Shown piece after piece: positions 39,332 to 48,098 of a DNA stretch of 64,000 bases. How positions within the stretch are numbered: the first letter of the stretch is position 1; every line of letters begins with the position of its first letter. The notes beneath the pieces are model-generated. The model saw nothing but the letters and a program-made list of their open reading frames with translations. It had not been told where the DNA came from and made no database searches. Location: positions 1 to 64,000 of the IMG/VR virus record IMGVR_UViG_3300020213_000027. One strand, written 5' to 3'. This DNA comes from a virus. A program made the translations under genes and the position numbers.

Positions 39332-39912
39332 ATAAACTTTATTATTTTCTTCCAGCTTTCTTTTTATTAACTTGTGCACCCCAAATATTGAATAGTTGTT
39401 TAGTAACAAAGATCAATGGTGTTTATATGGTAAAATGTCCAGATGGATCTTCTACTGAATTTAAGGATGGACAGAATGGCCACTCAGTAGTATTTAATAT
39501 TGCTTCTGCTGCAAAAACTCAATGTGTTAATGGTGGATCTATTCTTCTTATTGCAACAGATAAGAATGATAATGCTATATATGATAATGAAGATACCAAT
39601 GTACAATCTGCAGTTATTTGTAATGGTGCTAATGGATCAGATGGCACTAATGGAACAAATGGTACTAATGCTCCCCCAACCCCCTTCACTCCTGTAGGAC
39701 TTATAGATCCTTGTGGTAATGCTCCAAATATCTATGATGAGGTGTTTCTTAAATTGGCAGATGGAACTTTACTAGCCAGTTTTTCAGATAACGCAAATGG
39801 GAAAAATACTAGATTTAGTATTATTACTTCTGGAAACTATATGACAACAGATGGATCAAACTGTTATTTTTCTGTAGACAATAATGGAAATATTTATAAT
39901 GAACATTACTAA
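39328..39912 (+). CDS. Lipoprotein with collagen-like segment
   Basis: 194 residues. Signal peptide and lipobox (LTCAPQ), then a CPDGSSTEFKDGQNGHSVVF segment, the acidic DKNDNAIYDNEDTNVQSAVI, a short collagen-like run (GANGSDGTNGTNGTNAPP) and a C-terminal beta domain ending SVDNNGNIYNEHY. I associate this layout with surface lipoproteins of aquatic Gram-negatives, so it may come from the host. Probable exposure on the infected cell; role unknown. Confidence 0.65.
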   Translation: MNKLYYFLPAFFLLTCAPQILNSCLVTKINGVYMVKCPDGSSTEFKDGQNGHSVVFNIASAAKTQCVNGGSILLIATDKNDNAIYDNEDTNVQSAVICNGANGSDGTNGTNGTNAPPTPFTPVGLIDPCGNAPNIYDEVFLKLADGTLLASFSDNANGKNTRFSIITSGNYMTTDGSNCYFSVDNNGNIYNEHY

Positions 39913-40285
39913 AAAATCCTTTCAAGAAATAGCTGATGATGTATTAGAAACACACAAAGAACTATTTGAAAACTTAGCCTCTATAGAAAGACTTGAAAAA
40001 ACTAACCCCTCTCAAAAGGAATTAGAAATAGCTCGATGGCTTCTTGATAACAAAAAAGAGTTATCAGAGAAAGTACAAGAGCACCATAATAAGGCCTATC
40101 ACTTACTTCCTGATTCATTAATTGATATTTATATGGATAATTTTAGTAATAAAGGCGTTGATATTATTAAAAATGAAATACAAGATATTTTTAACTTGAC
40201 TCCAGAAGAGATGTGTAGTATTTTAACTAAAGAGTTCATAAAAACTGTTCTGGGTAAAGAATTTCTAGAACCAACAAAAGGATAA
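39899..40285 (+). CDS. Hypothetical helical protein
   Basis: 128 residues from the ATG overlapping the lipoprotein end. Mainly helical and charged (EIADDVLETHKELFENLASI). No known motif. Confidence 0.5.
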   Translation: MNITKKSFQEIADDVLETHKELFENLASIERLEKTNPSQKELEIARWLLDNKKELSEKVQEHHNKAYHLLPDSLIDIYMDNFSNKGVDIIKNEIQDIFNLTPEEMCSILTKEFIKTVLGKEFLEPTKG

Positions 40286-40289
40286 TAAA

Positions 40290-40577
40290 ATGGCTGAACG
40301 AGTAAGATATAAAAAGATGAGTGATAGTTTGCTAGAATCTGTGAGAGTATTTTCGCATCCAACTAATGGTGCACAATATAAAGTATTGATCAATAAAGCA
40401 GAAGATCAATGGCTAGTAGTTGATGCTGAAACTGAAATAGTTGCAGCAAGCGGAAGAAACACTAATGTTAATAAGCTTCAGCTAGCAGCTAGAGAAGCTC
40501 TTGTAAATTTGGGAGTTACTCTTCATACAGAGAAGAGACGAGAAAGAACTAAAAAGACTGCTACCGCTTCAGTATAA
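40290..40577 (+). CDS. Hypothetical basic protein
   Basis: 95 residues (MAERVRYKKMSDSLLESVRV) with a central beta region and a basic tail (EKRRERTKKTATASV). AAAGGA before the start. Directly precedes the reductase; unknown. Confidence 0.5.
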   Translation: MAERVRYKKMSDSLLESVRVFSHPTNGAQYKVLINKAEDQWLVVDAETEIVAASGRNTNVNKLQLAAREALVNLGVTLHTEKRRERTKKTATASV

Positions 40578-40585
40578 GGTCGCGT

Positions 40586-43309
40586 ATGTTTCAACCAACA
40601 GGATTTGCTCAAGAGATATTTCGAGATCGTTATGCATTCACTCCAACGGAAACATGGGAACAATGTGCCCTTCGTGTTGCGGAACAAATGGCAAGAGCAG
40701 AAGTTCCAGAGAAACAAAAGATTTACTTAGATAAGTTTTATAATATTTTAGTAAATAACTTCTTTGTTCCTGGAGGAAGAATATTATATAACTCTGGAAG
40801 AAATAATCCTCAACTTTTAAATTGCTTTGTATTAGGTGATAAACTTGATAGTAAAGAAGGTTGGGGAAATGTAGCCAAAGAAATGGTTATCACAAGTATG
40901 ACGGGCGGCGGATGTGGCATTGATTATTCAGATGTGCGTCCTAAAGGTGCTTCTATAACTGGACAGAAAGGCGAATGTCCTGGTCCAGTTGAGCTTATGA
41001 AGCTTGTAGATGGTTGTGCAAAGCCTGTACGTGCAGGAGGCCAAAGGCGAGTCGCCTTAATGTTTAGTCTAGATTTAGACCATCCTGATGTGTTAGAATT
41101 CCTAGATGCCAAATTAGAAAAAGGTATGCTAACTCATGCCAACGTATCTGTACGATCTAAAAAAACTTCCAAATTTATTAAAGCAATTAAGGAAGATGGA
41201 GATTGGGAATTGTCATGGAAAGGCAAATACAAAAAAACTATTAAAGCTAAAGAACTTTGGAATAAAATTGTCCAAAATGCTTATGATTCTGCTGAACCAG
41301 GATTTCTTAATTGGGAATTAGTTTCTAATGAATCAAATATTGGATATGTTGAAGATTTGGTTACTACTAATCCATGTGTTATAGGGGAAACAGAAATATT
41401 AACTAAAGATGGATATACTAGAATTGATAGTCTAGTTAATCAAGAAGTTGAAATTTGGAATGGATTTGAATGGAGTAAAGTTACACCCAAAATTACAGGA
41501 AAAAATCAATCGGTAGTAACTGTTTTATTAAGTAATGGTTTGAGCTTAACTTGCACAGATTACCATAGATTTGAGATAGCTACTAATTATACAGGAAATC
41601 AAAAATCTATCTTAGCAAAAGATTTAGAGCCTGGAATGAAACTTATTAAACATAATTTTCCTATTATAGAACATGGGGCTAATTTACGAGATGCTTATAC
41701 TCAAGGATTTGTGGCAGCAGAAGGAATGGAACTAAATAAAACCTTGTATGTTTATAAACCTAAAGAGATCTGTATAAGTAGATTAGAAGGTATTAAAAAA
41801 TCTAGTTGGGAAGAAAATAATAAAAGATTCAGAATTATATTAAAAGAAATTCCCTATTCTAAAAATTTTGTACCAATTGAATATAATCTAAAATCAAAAT
41901 TAGATTGGCTTGCCGGATTGTTTGATGGTGATGGGTGTGAGCTAAAAGAAGGAGGACTACAATTAGTATCAGTTAATAGATCTTTTTTACTAAATTTACA
42001 AAAATTACTTACTACAGTTGGAATTTCTTCAAAAATATTACTATTTCATTCTGAAGGTATGCGAATGATGCCTAATCATAAGGGAGGCAATCAAGAATAC
42101 TTTTGTAAAGAATCATATAGAATATGTATAGGAGCATTTCAAATACAAGAACTTAAAAAATTAGGATTTAAATGTGAGAGACTAAAATTTGAAAAATCTC
42201 CTAATAGAGACGCTTCTCAATTTGTTACTGTAGTAGATGTTACTGATTCTGGTATAGCCGACACAGTTTATTGTTTCAATGAGCCCTTAAAACATTTAGG
42301 CATTTTTAATGGGATTATAACTGGTCAATGTGGAGAAATTGCTTTATCTTCTTATGATTGTTGTTGTCTTGGCCATCTTGTTTTACCTCGTTTTATTACC
42401 AATTCTAGTATTGATTATGCTTTGCTTGCTGATGTTATTCGTGCTTCAGTTAGATTCTTAGACAATGTCTTAACCGTTAATTCTTATCCTCTTCAAGAAA
42501 TGAGAGATAAATCTCATAAACTTAGAAGAATCGGGCTTGGAACAACAGGACTAGCTGATACGTTAACAATGTTAGGACTTCAATATGGAAGTGAAGAAGG
42601 TAATAAGTTTTTAGATAAACTTTATAGATTCATTTCCAAAATTGCTTATGAGACTTCTGTAATGCTCGCAGTTGAAAAAGGTATGTTTCCGGCATGTGAT
42701 CCCGATAAGCATGTAGAATCTGATTTTATGAGAAGAATGCCTAATAAGATTAGATCTTTAGTTCGTGAACATGGGATTAGAAATTGTGCTATATTAACTC
42801 AAGCTCCAACAGGAACAGTTAGCATTCTTTCAGGAAACTGTAGCTCAGGAATTGAGCCTATGTTTGCTCCAGTATATGAACGTAGATTTTGGAAAGATAA
42901 TGAAAGAAAAATTGAACTTGTATTTCATCCTTTATTTGAACAATATATGAAGCAAGGAAAAGATGTCAGGCATTTTATTGGTTCACACAATCTTTCTGTG
43001 AAGGATCACCTAGAAGTACAGCGTATTGTACAAAACCATGTTGATAATGCAGTTTCAAAAACGATAAATATTCCTAACACTTATTTAATAGAAGATATGG
43101 AAAGACTTTGGTTAAAATATTTGCCATATTTAAAGGGCACCACTTTTTATAGAGAAGGAACTAGAGGATATATTGATGAGAAAGGGGTAGAACACCTACC
43201 TCCATTAACCCCACTTTCTTTAGAAGAAGGTGTTGCCAGATTTAAAGAGTCGCATAAAATCAATTCTGAAACTGTTGATGATTGTATTTCTGGAATTTGT
43301 GAAATATGA
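40586..43309 (+). CDS. nrdJ: Class II (cobalamin) ribonucleotide reductase with intein
   Basis: 907 residues, of which 318 (264-581) are an intein. The extein is an NrdJ-type reductase: MTGGGCGIDYSDVRPKGASI, RAGGQRRVALMFSLDLDHPD, the radical site NPCGE (interrupted by the intein), QAPTGTVSILSG and a C-terminal redox pair CISGIC. It converts ribonucleotides to deoxyribonucleotides using adenosylcobalamin, so needs no oxygen and no small subunit. The intein must splice for activity, since the +1 Cys is the catalytic thiyl Cys of NPCGE. It leads the plus-strand nucleotide and DNA metabolism block. Confidence 0.9.
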   Translation: MFQPTGFAQEIFRDRYAFTPTETWEQCALRVAEQMARAEVPEKQKIYLDKFYNILVNNFFVPGGRILYNSGRNNPQLLNCFVLGDKLDSKEGWGNVAKEMVITSMTGGGCGIDYSDVRPKGASITGQKGECPGPVELMKLVDGCAKPVRAGGQRRVALMFSLDLDHPDVLEFLDAKLEKGMLTHANVSVRSKKTSKFIKAIKEDGDWELSWKGKYKKTIKAKELWNKIVQNAYDSAEPGFLNWELVSNESNIGYVEDLVTTNPCVIGETEILTKDGYTRIDSLVNQEVEIWNGFEWSKVTPKITGKNQSVVTVLLSNGLSLTCTDYHRFEIATNYTGNQKSILAKDLEPGMKLIKHNFPIIEHGANLRDAYTQGFVAAEGMELNKTLYVYKPKEICISRLEGIKKSSWEENNKRFRIILKEIPYSKNFVPIEYNLKSKLDWLAGLFDGDGCELKEGGLQLVSVNRSFLLNLQKLLTTVGISSKILLFHSEGMRMMPNHKGGNQEYFCKESYRICIGAFQIQELKKLGFKCERLKFEKSPNRDASQFVTVVDVTDSGIADTVYCFNEPLKHLGIFNGIITGQCGEIALSSYDCCCLGHLVLPRFITNSSIDYALLADVIRASVRFLDNVLTVNSYPLQEMRDKSHKLRRIGLGTTGLADTLTMLGLQYGSEEGNKFLDKLYRFISKIAYETSVMLAVEKGMFPACDPDKHVESDFMRRMPNKIRSLVREHGIRNCAILTQAPTGTVSILSGNCSSGIEPMFAPVYERRFWKDNERKIELVFHPLFEQYMKQGKDVRHFIGSHNLSVKDHLEVQRIVQNHVDNAVSKTINIPNTYLIEDMERLWLKYLPYLKGTTFYREGTRGYIDEKGVEHLPPLTPLSLEEGVARFKESHKINSETVDDCISGICEI
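41375..42328 (+). other. LAGLIDADG-bearing intein in NrdJ
   Basis: 318 residues from Cys1 (CVIGETEILTKDGYTRI) to a C-terminal Gln (FNGIITGQ) before Cys. Block B LTCTDYHRF is present. The endonuclease has two dodecapeptide-like motifs, AYTQGFVAAEG and LDWLAGLFDGDG, so homing activity may be intact. A final Gln instead of Asn and Gly instead of the penultimate His are unusual but recur in inteins at this site. Confidence 0.9.
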
Positions 43310-43578
43310 TTTACAAAGGCTTACAGCTCAAAGTAAAAGATAATCATGGATATTTTAGATCCGCAACAGTTCTAGATCCTGTAGATCTATCTCATTCTGA
43401 AGAATGTTTATGGTGGGTTCAATACAGTGTAGATGATAATACAGAAGTCACTGTAGTAAGTGAAAATGACTTAATAAATTGGAATAGAGTATTTCACTGT
43501 GTTTGTGGCTCTGAAAAAGTAGGAATTTCAAATAGACATTCCTATTGGTGTGCCAAATATGAAAAATTTAGAGTATAA
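43306..43578 (+). CDS. Hypothetical protein
   Basis: 90 residues, starting with an SH3-like MIYKGLQLKVKDNHGYFRSA and ending in a CxC-x-C zinc-like pattern (HCVCGSEKV ... YWCAKYE). ATGA coupling to nrdJ. Function unknown. Confidence 0.5.
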   Translation: MIYKGLQLKVKDNHGYFRSATVLDPVDLSHSEECLWWVQYSVDDNTEVTVVSENDLINWNRVFHCVCGSEKVGISNRHSYWCAKYEKFRV

Positions 43579-43711
43579 ATCTAAGGATAATGTTCTATAT
43601 CCTGAATTTAAAAAGAAAAAAGTCTCTAATTTTATTATAAATGTCTATATGGCATTTGTATTCATTTTTACTTTCATATTACCATTTATTATTATCTATT
43701 TGACATTGTAG
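43559..43711 (+). CDS. Small membrane protein
   Basis: 50 residues: charged first half (KSKDNVLYPEFKKKKVSN) and one helix (VYMAFVFIFTFILPFIIIYL). The last codons overlap the next promoter's -35. Confidence 0.5.
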   Translation: MKNLEYKSKDNVLYPEFKKKKVSNFIINVYMAFVFIFTFILPFIIIYLTL

Positions 43712-43729
43712 TTATTAAAGTGCTATAAT
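43700..43729 (+). promoter_or_regulatory. Consensus sigma70 promoter, leaderless arrangement
   Basis: TTGACA, 18 bases, TATAAT: both hexamers perfect. The ATG at 43738 is eight bases after the -10, so transcription should start at or within two bases of the start codon. Confidence 0.75.
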
Positions 43730-43737
43730 CATATTTT

Positions 43738-43902
43738 ATGAAAGAATTTAGTTTTATTTGTTTATATTGTAATCATAAATGGAAAGAGTACTTATATATA
43801 CTTCTTTCCAGTAGAAAATGTCCAATTTGTACAGATAAGAATTTAATCATAAAAGAAGTAAATGATGATAAAACAGTGGACTATTATGGAAAGAAAAAAT
43901 GA
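43738..43902 (+). CDS. Small zinc-ribbon protein
   Basis: 54 residues with CLYCNHKW and CPICTDKN, a classic zinc ribbon. First gene behind the perfect promoter, coupled by ATGA to the RecB-like nuclease. A small transcription-factor-like role is possible. Confidence 0.6.
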   Translation: MKEFSFICLYCNHKWKEYLYILLSSRKCPICTDKNLIIKEVNDDKTVDYYGKKK

Positions 43903-45002
43903 CACAAAAACTATCATTTAGTGCAATAAATACATATACACAATGCGGTAGAAAATATGAGCTTCGTTATAAGAAGAATCTAAGAGGTAAGTATTTTCAT
44001 GCAGCTTTAGCATTTGGATCTGCAATTGATTCTTCTCTCAATGAGCTTCTATTAACTAAGGATTTATCTAAAGCAAAATTAGTATTTGACAAACAATGGA
44101 ATTTTCAATTTATTAATAAGAAATATACGTCTTTACCAAGTTATACGGACATAGTTTATGCTGAAGCTGATTTTGATGAAGAATTATTAACTGATGCTGA
44201 TAAGAATGATTTGCATGTAACTCTTTTAAATTTAAATGTTGATGGAACTTATTTAGAAATATATAATAATGTTCTAGAAGAGAAAAAAAGCAAAGGCTGG
44301 GATAATTTAACTCTAGAAAAAAGAAAATTCTTTAATTATACTAATTGGCTATCCTTAAGACAAAAAGGATATATAATGCTAGAAAGCTATAATAAAAAAG
44401 TTATGCACCAAATAGAAGAGGTCCTTGCTGTTCAAAAGGAAAATTATCTTCAAAACTCAGATGGTGATAAGGTAGTTCAATATTTAGATTTAATTGTAAG
44501 GTGGAAAGATGGACAAAGCATATTATTTGACAATAAAACTAGCGCTAGGGACTATGACATGGATAGCGCTGCACGCAGCCCGCAGCTCATCAGCTATTAT
44601 CATGGCGCTAAAGAAGAATATGGATTAAATGCCATAGGCTTCATAGTTTTAAAGAAAAATATACTTAAAAATAGACAAAAGATATGCAGCATTTGTATCA
44701 ATGATGGAAGTGGAGGTCGTCATAAGACTTGTGATGCTACTATCAATGGAAAACGTTGTAATGGTAAATGGAATGAAAGAATCGACCCAGAAGCTAGCAT
44801 CCAAATTGTTATTAATAAAGTAACAGACGTAGCTGAAAATTTAGTACTTGAAACCTTTAATGAAGCTAATGATGGAATTAAAAAAGGTAATTTTTATAGG
44901 AATTTATCAGCATGTCAAAATGGACCTATAATTTGTGAGTATAAGAATCTTTGTTGGAAGAATGATTCTAGTGAAATTGTAGATATGAGTAATGAAAAAT
45001 GA
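43899..45002 (+). CDS. PD-(D/E)XK nuclease, RecB/Cas4-like
   Basis: 367 residues. LSFSAINTYTQCGRKYELRY is the N-terminal signature of the PDDEXK_1 family, with its first Cys; VVQYLDLIVRWKDGQSILFD then NKTS forms the catalytic D-x(n)-D-x-K core; the C-terminal part has further Cys (CSICIND, CDATINGKRC, CEYKNLC), probably binding a metal cluster as in Cas4/AddB types. It likely processes DNA ends in replication or recombination with the ERF protein downstream. Confidence 0.8.
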   Translation: MTQKLSFSAINTYTQCGRKYELRYKKNLRGKYFHAALAFGSAIDSSLNELLLTKDLSKAKLVFDKQWNFQFINKKYTSLPSYTDIVYAEADFDEELLTDADKNDLHVTLLNLNVDGTYLEIYNNVLEEKKSKGWDNLTLEKRKFFNYTNWLSLRQKGYIMLESYNKKVMHQIEEVLAVQKENYLQNSDGDKVVQYLDLIVRWKDGQSILFDNKTSARDYDMDSAARSPQLISYYHGAKEEYGLNAIGFIVLKKNILKNRQKICSICINDGSGGRHKTCDATINGKRCNGKWNERIDPEASIQIVINKVTDVAENLVLETFNEANDGIKKGNFYRNLSACQNGPIICEYKNLCWKNDSSEIVDMSNEK

Positions 45003-45325
45003 ATAAACTAATTTGGTATCCAATTACTAAAAAAACATACACTCATAAAAAAGCTTTAAATTATGCTAAAGCTAGAGGATTAAGATTACCAACTGTTGAA
45101 GAAATTAAAGAAGCTATTAAAAATAAAGAAGATTTAGGTAAAGTTTCATTCTGGTCATCGGAGGTTCATCCAGATGGTCCCGAATTCGCCTTCGTCTTCT
45201 TGGACGATGGCTATATTCTCAGCGACAATCGTGACTTTGGCTTATCGGTGCGCTGCGTGGAGACTGAGAAAGAAAAGTATAATAAAGAATTTAAAAATAA
45301 GCTTGATAATTTAATAAATGAATAG
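44999..45325 (+). CDS. DUF1566-like C-type-lectin domain protein
   Basis: 108 residues: KTYTHKKALNYAKARGLRLP and SFWSSEVHPDGPEFAFVFLD then LSVRCVE are the DUF1566/FGE-like lectin-fold pattern. About 45155-45275 is clearly richer in G+C than its surroundings, hinting at recent transfer of this segment. The tail EFKNKLDNLINE is the recurrent C-terminal module and contains the next ATG. No signal peptide; role unknown. Confidence 0.65.
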   Translation: MNKLIWYPITKKTYTHKKALNYAKARGLRLPTVEEIKEAIKNKEDLGKVSFWSSEVHPDGPEFAFVFLDDGYILSDNRDFGLSVRCVETEKEKYNKEFKNKLDNLINE

Positions 45326-45374
45326 TATAATAAACATATTAGAACGACTGATAGGATTTTTAAGGAGAATATCG

Positions 45375-45746
45375 ATGGCCAGACCTAAAACAATAACACT
45401 TGAGCATGGAACAGTTTCACTTCAAGGATTTCCAAAAGAAGTATCCGAAGCTCTTGCTGAACATATTAAGAACTATGGAAAACCTGCTTCAACAGAAGCA
45501 ACTACATCTACAGTTTCTATTCCCACTTCTTCTGTAACAACACCAATCCCTGTCAATCAAGTTAGTTCTGAACTAACTGACACAGCTGTGGGAGTTAGAC
45601 AGATTGGTAATAAATATGAACTAGTTCTAGTAAAATATAATGCACAGACTAAAGATGCCAGTGTGCTAACTGTAGAGCCCTATGAATTTAGAAGAGAGGC
45701 TATTATGAAGTTTAAGATGAAAGCTTCTGAATTGAATTTTGTTTAA
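45375..45746 (+). CDS. Hypothetical protein
   Basis: 123 residues from the ATG at 45375, chosen for the AAGGAG 10 bases upstream; an in-frame ATG at 45318 overlaps the previous gene. MARPKTITLEHGTVSLQGFP, a Ser/Thr linker, then a beta-type domain. No known family. Confidence 0.55.
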   Translation: MARPKTITLEHGTVSLQGFPKEVSEALAEHIKNYGKPASTEATTSTVSIPTSSVTTPIPVNQVSSELTDTAVGVRQIGNKYELVLVKYNAQTKDASVLTVEPYEFRREAIMKFKMKASELNFV

Positions 45747-45750
45747 TTTC

Positions 45751-45882
45751 GTGAATATTATTAAAGATATAATAGAATTAAGAAAAATAGGATGCAAATT
45801 AATTGATATAGCCAATAGCTATAAAATTAATAGGTCTTATTTAAGTAGAATTATTAAAAGACAAGTTAGAAGGGATATATAA
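45751..45882 (+). CDS. Small helix-turn-helix protein
   Basis: 43 residues from a GTG: ELRKIGCKLIDIANSYKINR then SYLSRIIKRQVRRDI is a resolvase-type or homeodomain-like HTH with a basic end. The stop overlaps the ERF start. Possibly a regulator of this operon. Confidence 0.5.
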   Translation: MNIIKDIIELRKIGCKLIDIANSYKINRSYLSRIIKRQVRRDI

Positions 45883-46538
45883 TGAGCGGTTTAATTTATA
45901 AAAAAATGGCAAGTGTTATGCAAGAAATTGGTCCTGTGACAAAGGATCAAAAAAATGTAGCTCAAGGATTTAAATTTCGAGGAATTGATCAATTTGTTAA
46001 TGCTCTTCATCCAGCTTTAGTTAAACATGGAGTTTTTATGGCACCAAGAGCAACTTCATATACACAAGAACTTAAAGAAGTACAAAGAAGTAGCGGAAAA
46101 AATGGCATTGATAAACATGTTAGTATTATGATGGAATATGATTTTTTTGCTGAAGATGGAAGTAAAGTTACTATTGGGCCTATTCCAGCAGAGGGTCTCG
46201 ATAGTGGAGATAAAGCAACAAACAAAGCTCTTTCTGCAGCTTTGAAATATGCGCTTATTCAAACATTTGCTGTACCTACAGAAGATATGGAAGAAGCTGA
46301 TAAAACTAGTCCAGAAATAAATTCATTCACTAAGACTAAACCAACAGCAAAACAAGAAGAACCAACTTCAATTACAGTAATTAATGGAATAGGGACAGTA
46401 GGAAAAGTTACTCTTGATACTACACTTTCTGGACCAAATACACCAGCTACCCCAGTCTCTTCTCCTAAATCAGGATTTGCTAGCTTTAAAGCAAATGGAT
46501 CAGCTGGACCAGCTAAAACTTCTAACGGAATATTTTAA
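45882..46538 (+). CDS. erf: ERF-family single-strand annealing protein
   Basis: 218 residues. The first 140 are the ERF core: KMASVMQEIGPVTKDQKN, GFKFRGIDQFVNALHPALVK and GDKATNKALSAALKYALIQT. ERF proteins anneal complementary single strands in phage recombination and genome circularisation. The remaining 75 residues are a disordered Pro/Thr-rich tail ending GPAKTSNGIF, perhaps a single-strand-binding-protein contact. Placed between nuclease and replication genes. Confidence 0.85.
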   Translation: MSGLIYKKMASVMQEIGPVTKDQKNVAQGFKFRGIDQFVNALHPALVKHGVFMAPRATSYTQELKEVQRSSGKNGIDKHVSIMMEYDFFAEDGSKVTIGPIPAEGLDSGDKATNKALSAALKYALIQTFAVPTEDMEEADKTSPEINSFTKTKPTAKQEEPTSITVINGIGTVGKVTLDTTLSGPNTPATPVSSPKSGFASFKANGSAGPAKTSNGIF

Positions 46539-46547
46539 GGAATTTTT

Positions 46548-46856
46548 ATGAATGCAGCAGATGCCAAAAAAGCAGCTTTAACAAATAAGAAACAAATGGA
46601 AGATAATCTTAAGCTTAAACAACAAAAAGCTAAAAATGCTGATGTTATTCTTTTATTGAACCATTTCAATACTAAAATTGAAGAAGCAGTTAATAAAGGA
46701 AGACTTAGCATTGATGTTGTTGAATTTCCTATAGATAGATTTTCAGATGATATTGTTAGGGAAGTAGCCGAGCATCTTCAGATTGAAGGCTACCGTCTTA
46801 GTATGGAGAAGCATAATGCATATCATACAATTAAATTCAATATTGGATGGGCATAA
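46548..46856 (+). CDS. Hypothetical protein
   Basis: 102 residues; basic N-terminal helix (DAKKAALTNKKQMEDNLKLK) and an alpha/beta second half (DIVREVAEHLQIEGYRLSME). One-base overlap with the next gene. No known motif. Confidence 0.5.
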   Translation: MNAADAKKAALTNKKQMEDNLKLKQQKAKNADVILLLNHFNTKIEEAVNKGRLSIDVVEFPIDRFSDDIVREVAEHLQIEGYRLSMEKHNAYHTIKFNIGWA

Positions 46857-47293
46857 TGGAAGAAATTAAGATAGAAACACAAACTGAAGAAAATAAGCCG
46901 CTCACTGAAGAGCAGCATGCAATGCTCGCTTTTGAGCATTTCACTGGTCTATTTCTTCAAAAGCTTAATAATTACTCTGGATCAAGAAAACAGATCATGC
47001 GAGCTATGTCTCATGGTATGGTTGCACCTCTTTCTAAAGAAGAGCCTAGATTTAGTTATGTTGAAGAAAAAGAACTTTTTGATTTGTATACTGAAGCAAA
47101 CAGTGCTAAGCTTATTTTGATGGTTCATGGTCTTATTAAGTCAGGAGCTTTGCAGCAATTGAAGCCTTTGATGTCTGTTGGAGGTTTGACAGAATCAGAG
47201 CAGCAGTTAGCAAATATGACTTATGGTGATCAAAAACTTGAAGGTGAAGTAACTGTAGATGAGCTTAAAGAAGCTAATGTTGTTAGTGAATAA
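46856..47293 (+). CDS. Hypothetical acidic helical protein
   Basis: 145 residues from the ATG at 46856. Acidic and helical (HFTGLFLQKLNNYSGSRKQI). No motif recognised. Part of the recombination/replication operon. Confidence 0.5.
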   Translation: MEEIKIETQTEENKPLTEEQHAMLAFEHFTGLFLQKLNNYSGSRKQIMRAMSHGMVAPLSKEEPRFSYVEEKELFDLYTEANSAKLILMVHGLIKSGALQQLKPLMSVGGLTESEQQLANMTYGDQKLEGEVTVDELKEANVVSE

Positions 47294-47304
47294 AGGAAAA
47301 TAAA

Positions 47305-47628
47305 ATGGCAAAGAATGTACAAATTGGTAGTGTGATGGTTTCTGATGATAAGAATGGTAATAAACGAATTTCTATTGGACTAGGTAGAAAGAATAAACCG
47401 CCTTATCAAAATAATGATGTGACTGTTGAAGTTCTTGTAAAAGATTCTACAGGAAAAGTTTTAGCTAGACAAACTGATGGATTTCTTAATCTAGTTGATC
47501 CACGTACTCAACCTGACGAACTCCTAAAACTAGGTCTTGTATCTGAAGAAACAGCAGGGAAGATGCGTGCATCAGCTGCTAAACTTCCAGAAAAAATTAA
47601 ATATCAGGTAGTTTTGCCGAGAAGCTAA
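47305..47628 (+). CDS. Hypothetical protein, possible single-strand DNA binder
   Basis: 107 residues, beta-type (RISIGLGRKNKPPYQNNDVT), with AAAGGA before the start and a strong terminator after it. Last gene of the ERF transcript. A small OB-like fold is possible from the strand pattern, but no motif proves it. Confidence 0.5.
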   Translation: MAKNVQIGSVMVSDDKNGNKRISIGLGRKNKPPYQNNDVTVEVLVKDSTGKVLARQTDGFLNLVDPRTQPDELLKLGLVSEETAGKMRASAAKLPEKIKYQVVLPRS

Positions 47629-47664
47629 GTTTACCCCCTTATAACTTAGTTGTGTTCCTGAATG

Positions 47665-47707
47665 CCCGAGATAACATATTCCCCTATGCTTGTCTCGGGT
47701 TTTTTTA
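47665..47707 (+). terminator. Rho-independent terminator
   Basis: CCCGAGA and TCTCGGG arms (47665-47671 with 47693-47699) followed by seven T. The loop is long (21 bases). It separates the ERF transcript from the replication genes. Confidence 0.85.
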
Positions 47708-47710
47708 TTT

Positions 47711-47920
47711 ATGAAGATCAAAAAAACTATTAAAGCAACAGTTGGAAATATAATAAAACATAAATCTGAATACTTTTATAAAAGGTTTGGATATGGGTTT
47801 ATTATTGAAATCGTTAAAGATGAAATATCAGTAATTTGGGGAATACTCGAATCTAGATCTCTTTATACTAAAACATATTTAAACAATATGGAATTAATAA
47901 CAGATGTATTCAAAGTTTAA
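47711..47920 (+). CDS. Small GD-type (SH3-like) protein, divergent
   Basis: 69 residues from the ATG four bases after the terminator T-run: TIKATVGNIIKHKSEYFYKR, then a beta body. It resembles the GD family although GD has become GN. Overlaps the next member. Confidence 0.5.
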   Translation: MKIKKTIKATVGNIIKHKSEYFYKRFGYGFIIEIVKDEISVIWGILESRSLYTKTYLNNMELITDVFKV

Positions 47921-48098
47921 AAAAGGTGATATAGTAATTACAATGAATGATCAATATGAATTTCTTATGGATAAACCAATCTACGATAAAGATTATTATG
48001 GGAAATATAAAATTCAAGTTGGACCAACAGCTCATATTTCAGCAAAAATTGCTAAGTTAGTAACAAAAGTTTTTAGAGAGGAAGATAATGGAATATAG
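47904..48098 (+). CDS. Small GD-type (SH3-like) protein
   Basis: 64 residues: MYSKFKKGDIVITMNDQYEF and a C-terminal LVTKVFREEDNGI matching the family's AFR/VFR ending. Adjacent to the divergent copy, as in the 29.8 kb pair. Confidence 0.6.
   Translation: MYSKFKKGDIVITMNDQYEFLMDKPIYDKDYYGKYKIQVGPTAHISAKIAKLVTKVFREEDNGI

Noticed and set aside
40924-41112. Minus-strand frame opposite ribonucleotide reductase
   Set aside because: Lies within a conserved coding segment and has no promoter or ribosome-binding site.
44999-45325. Diversity-generating retroelement target
   Set aside because: The lectin fold fits, but no reverse transcriptase or template repeat is visible in the window.
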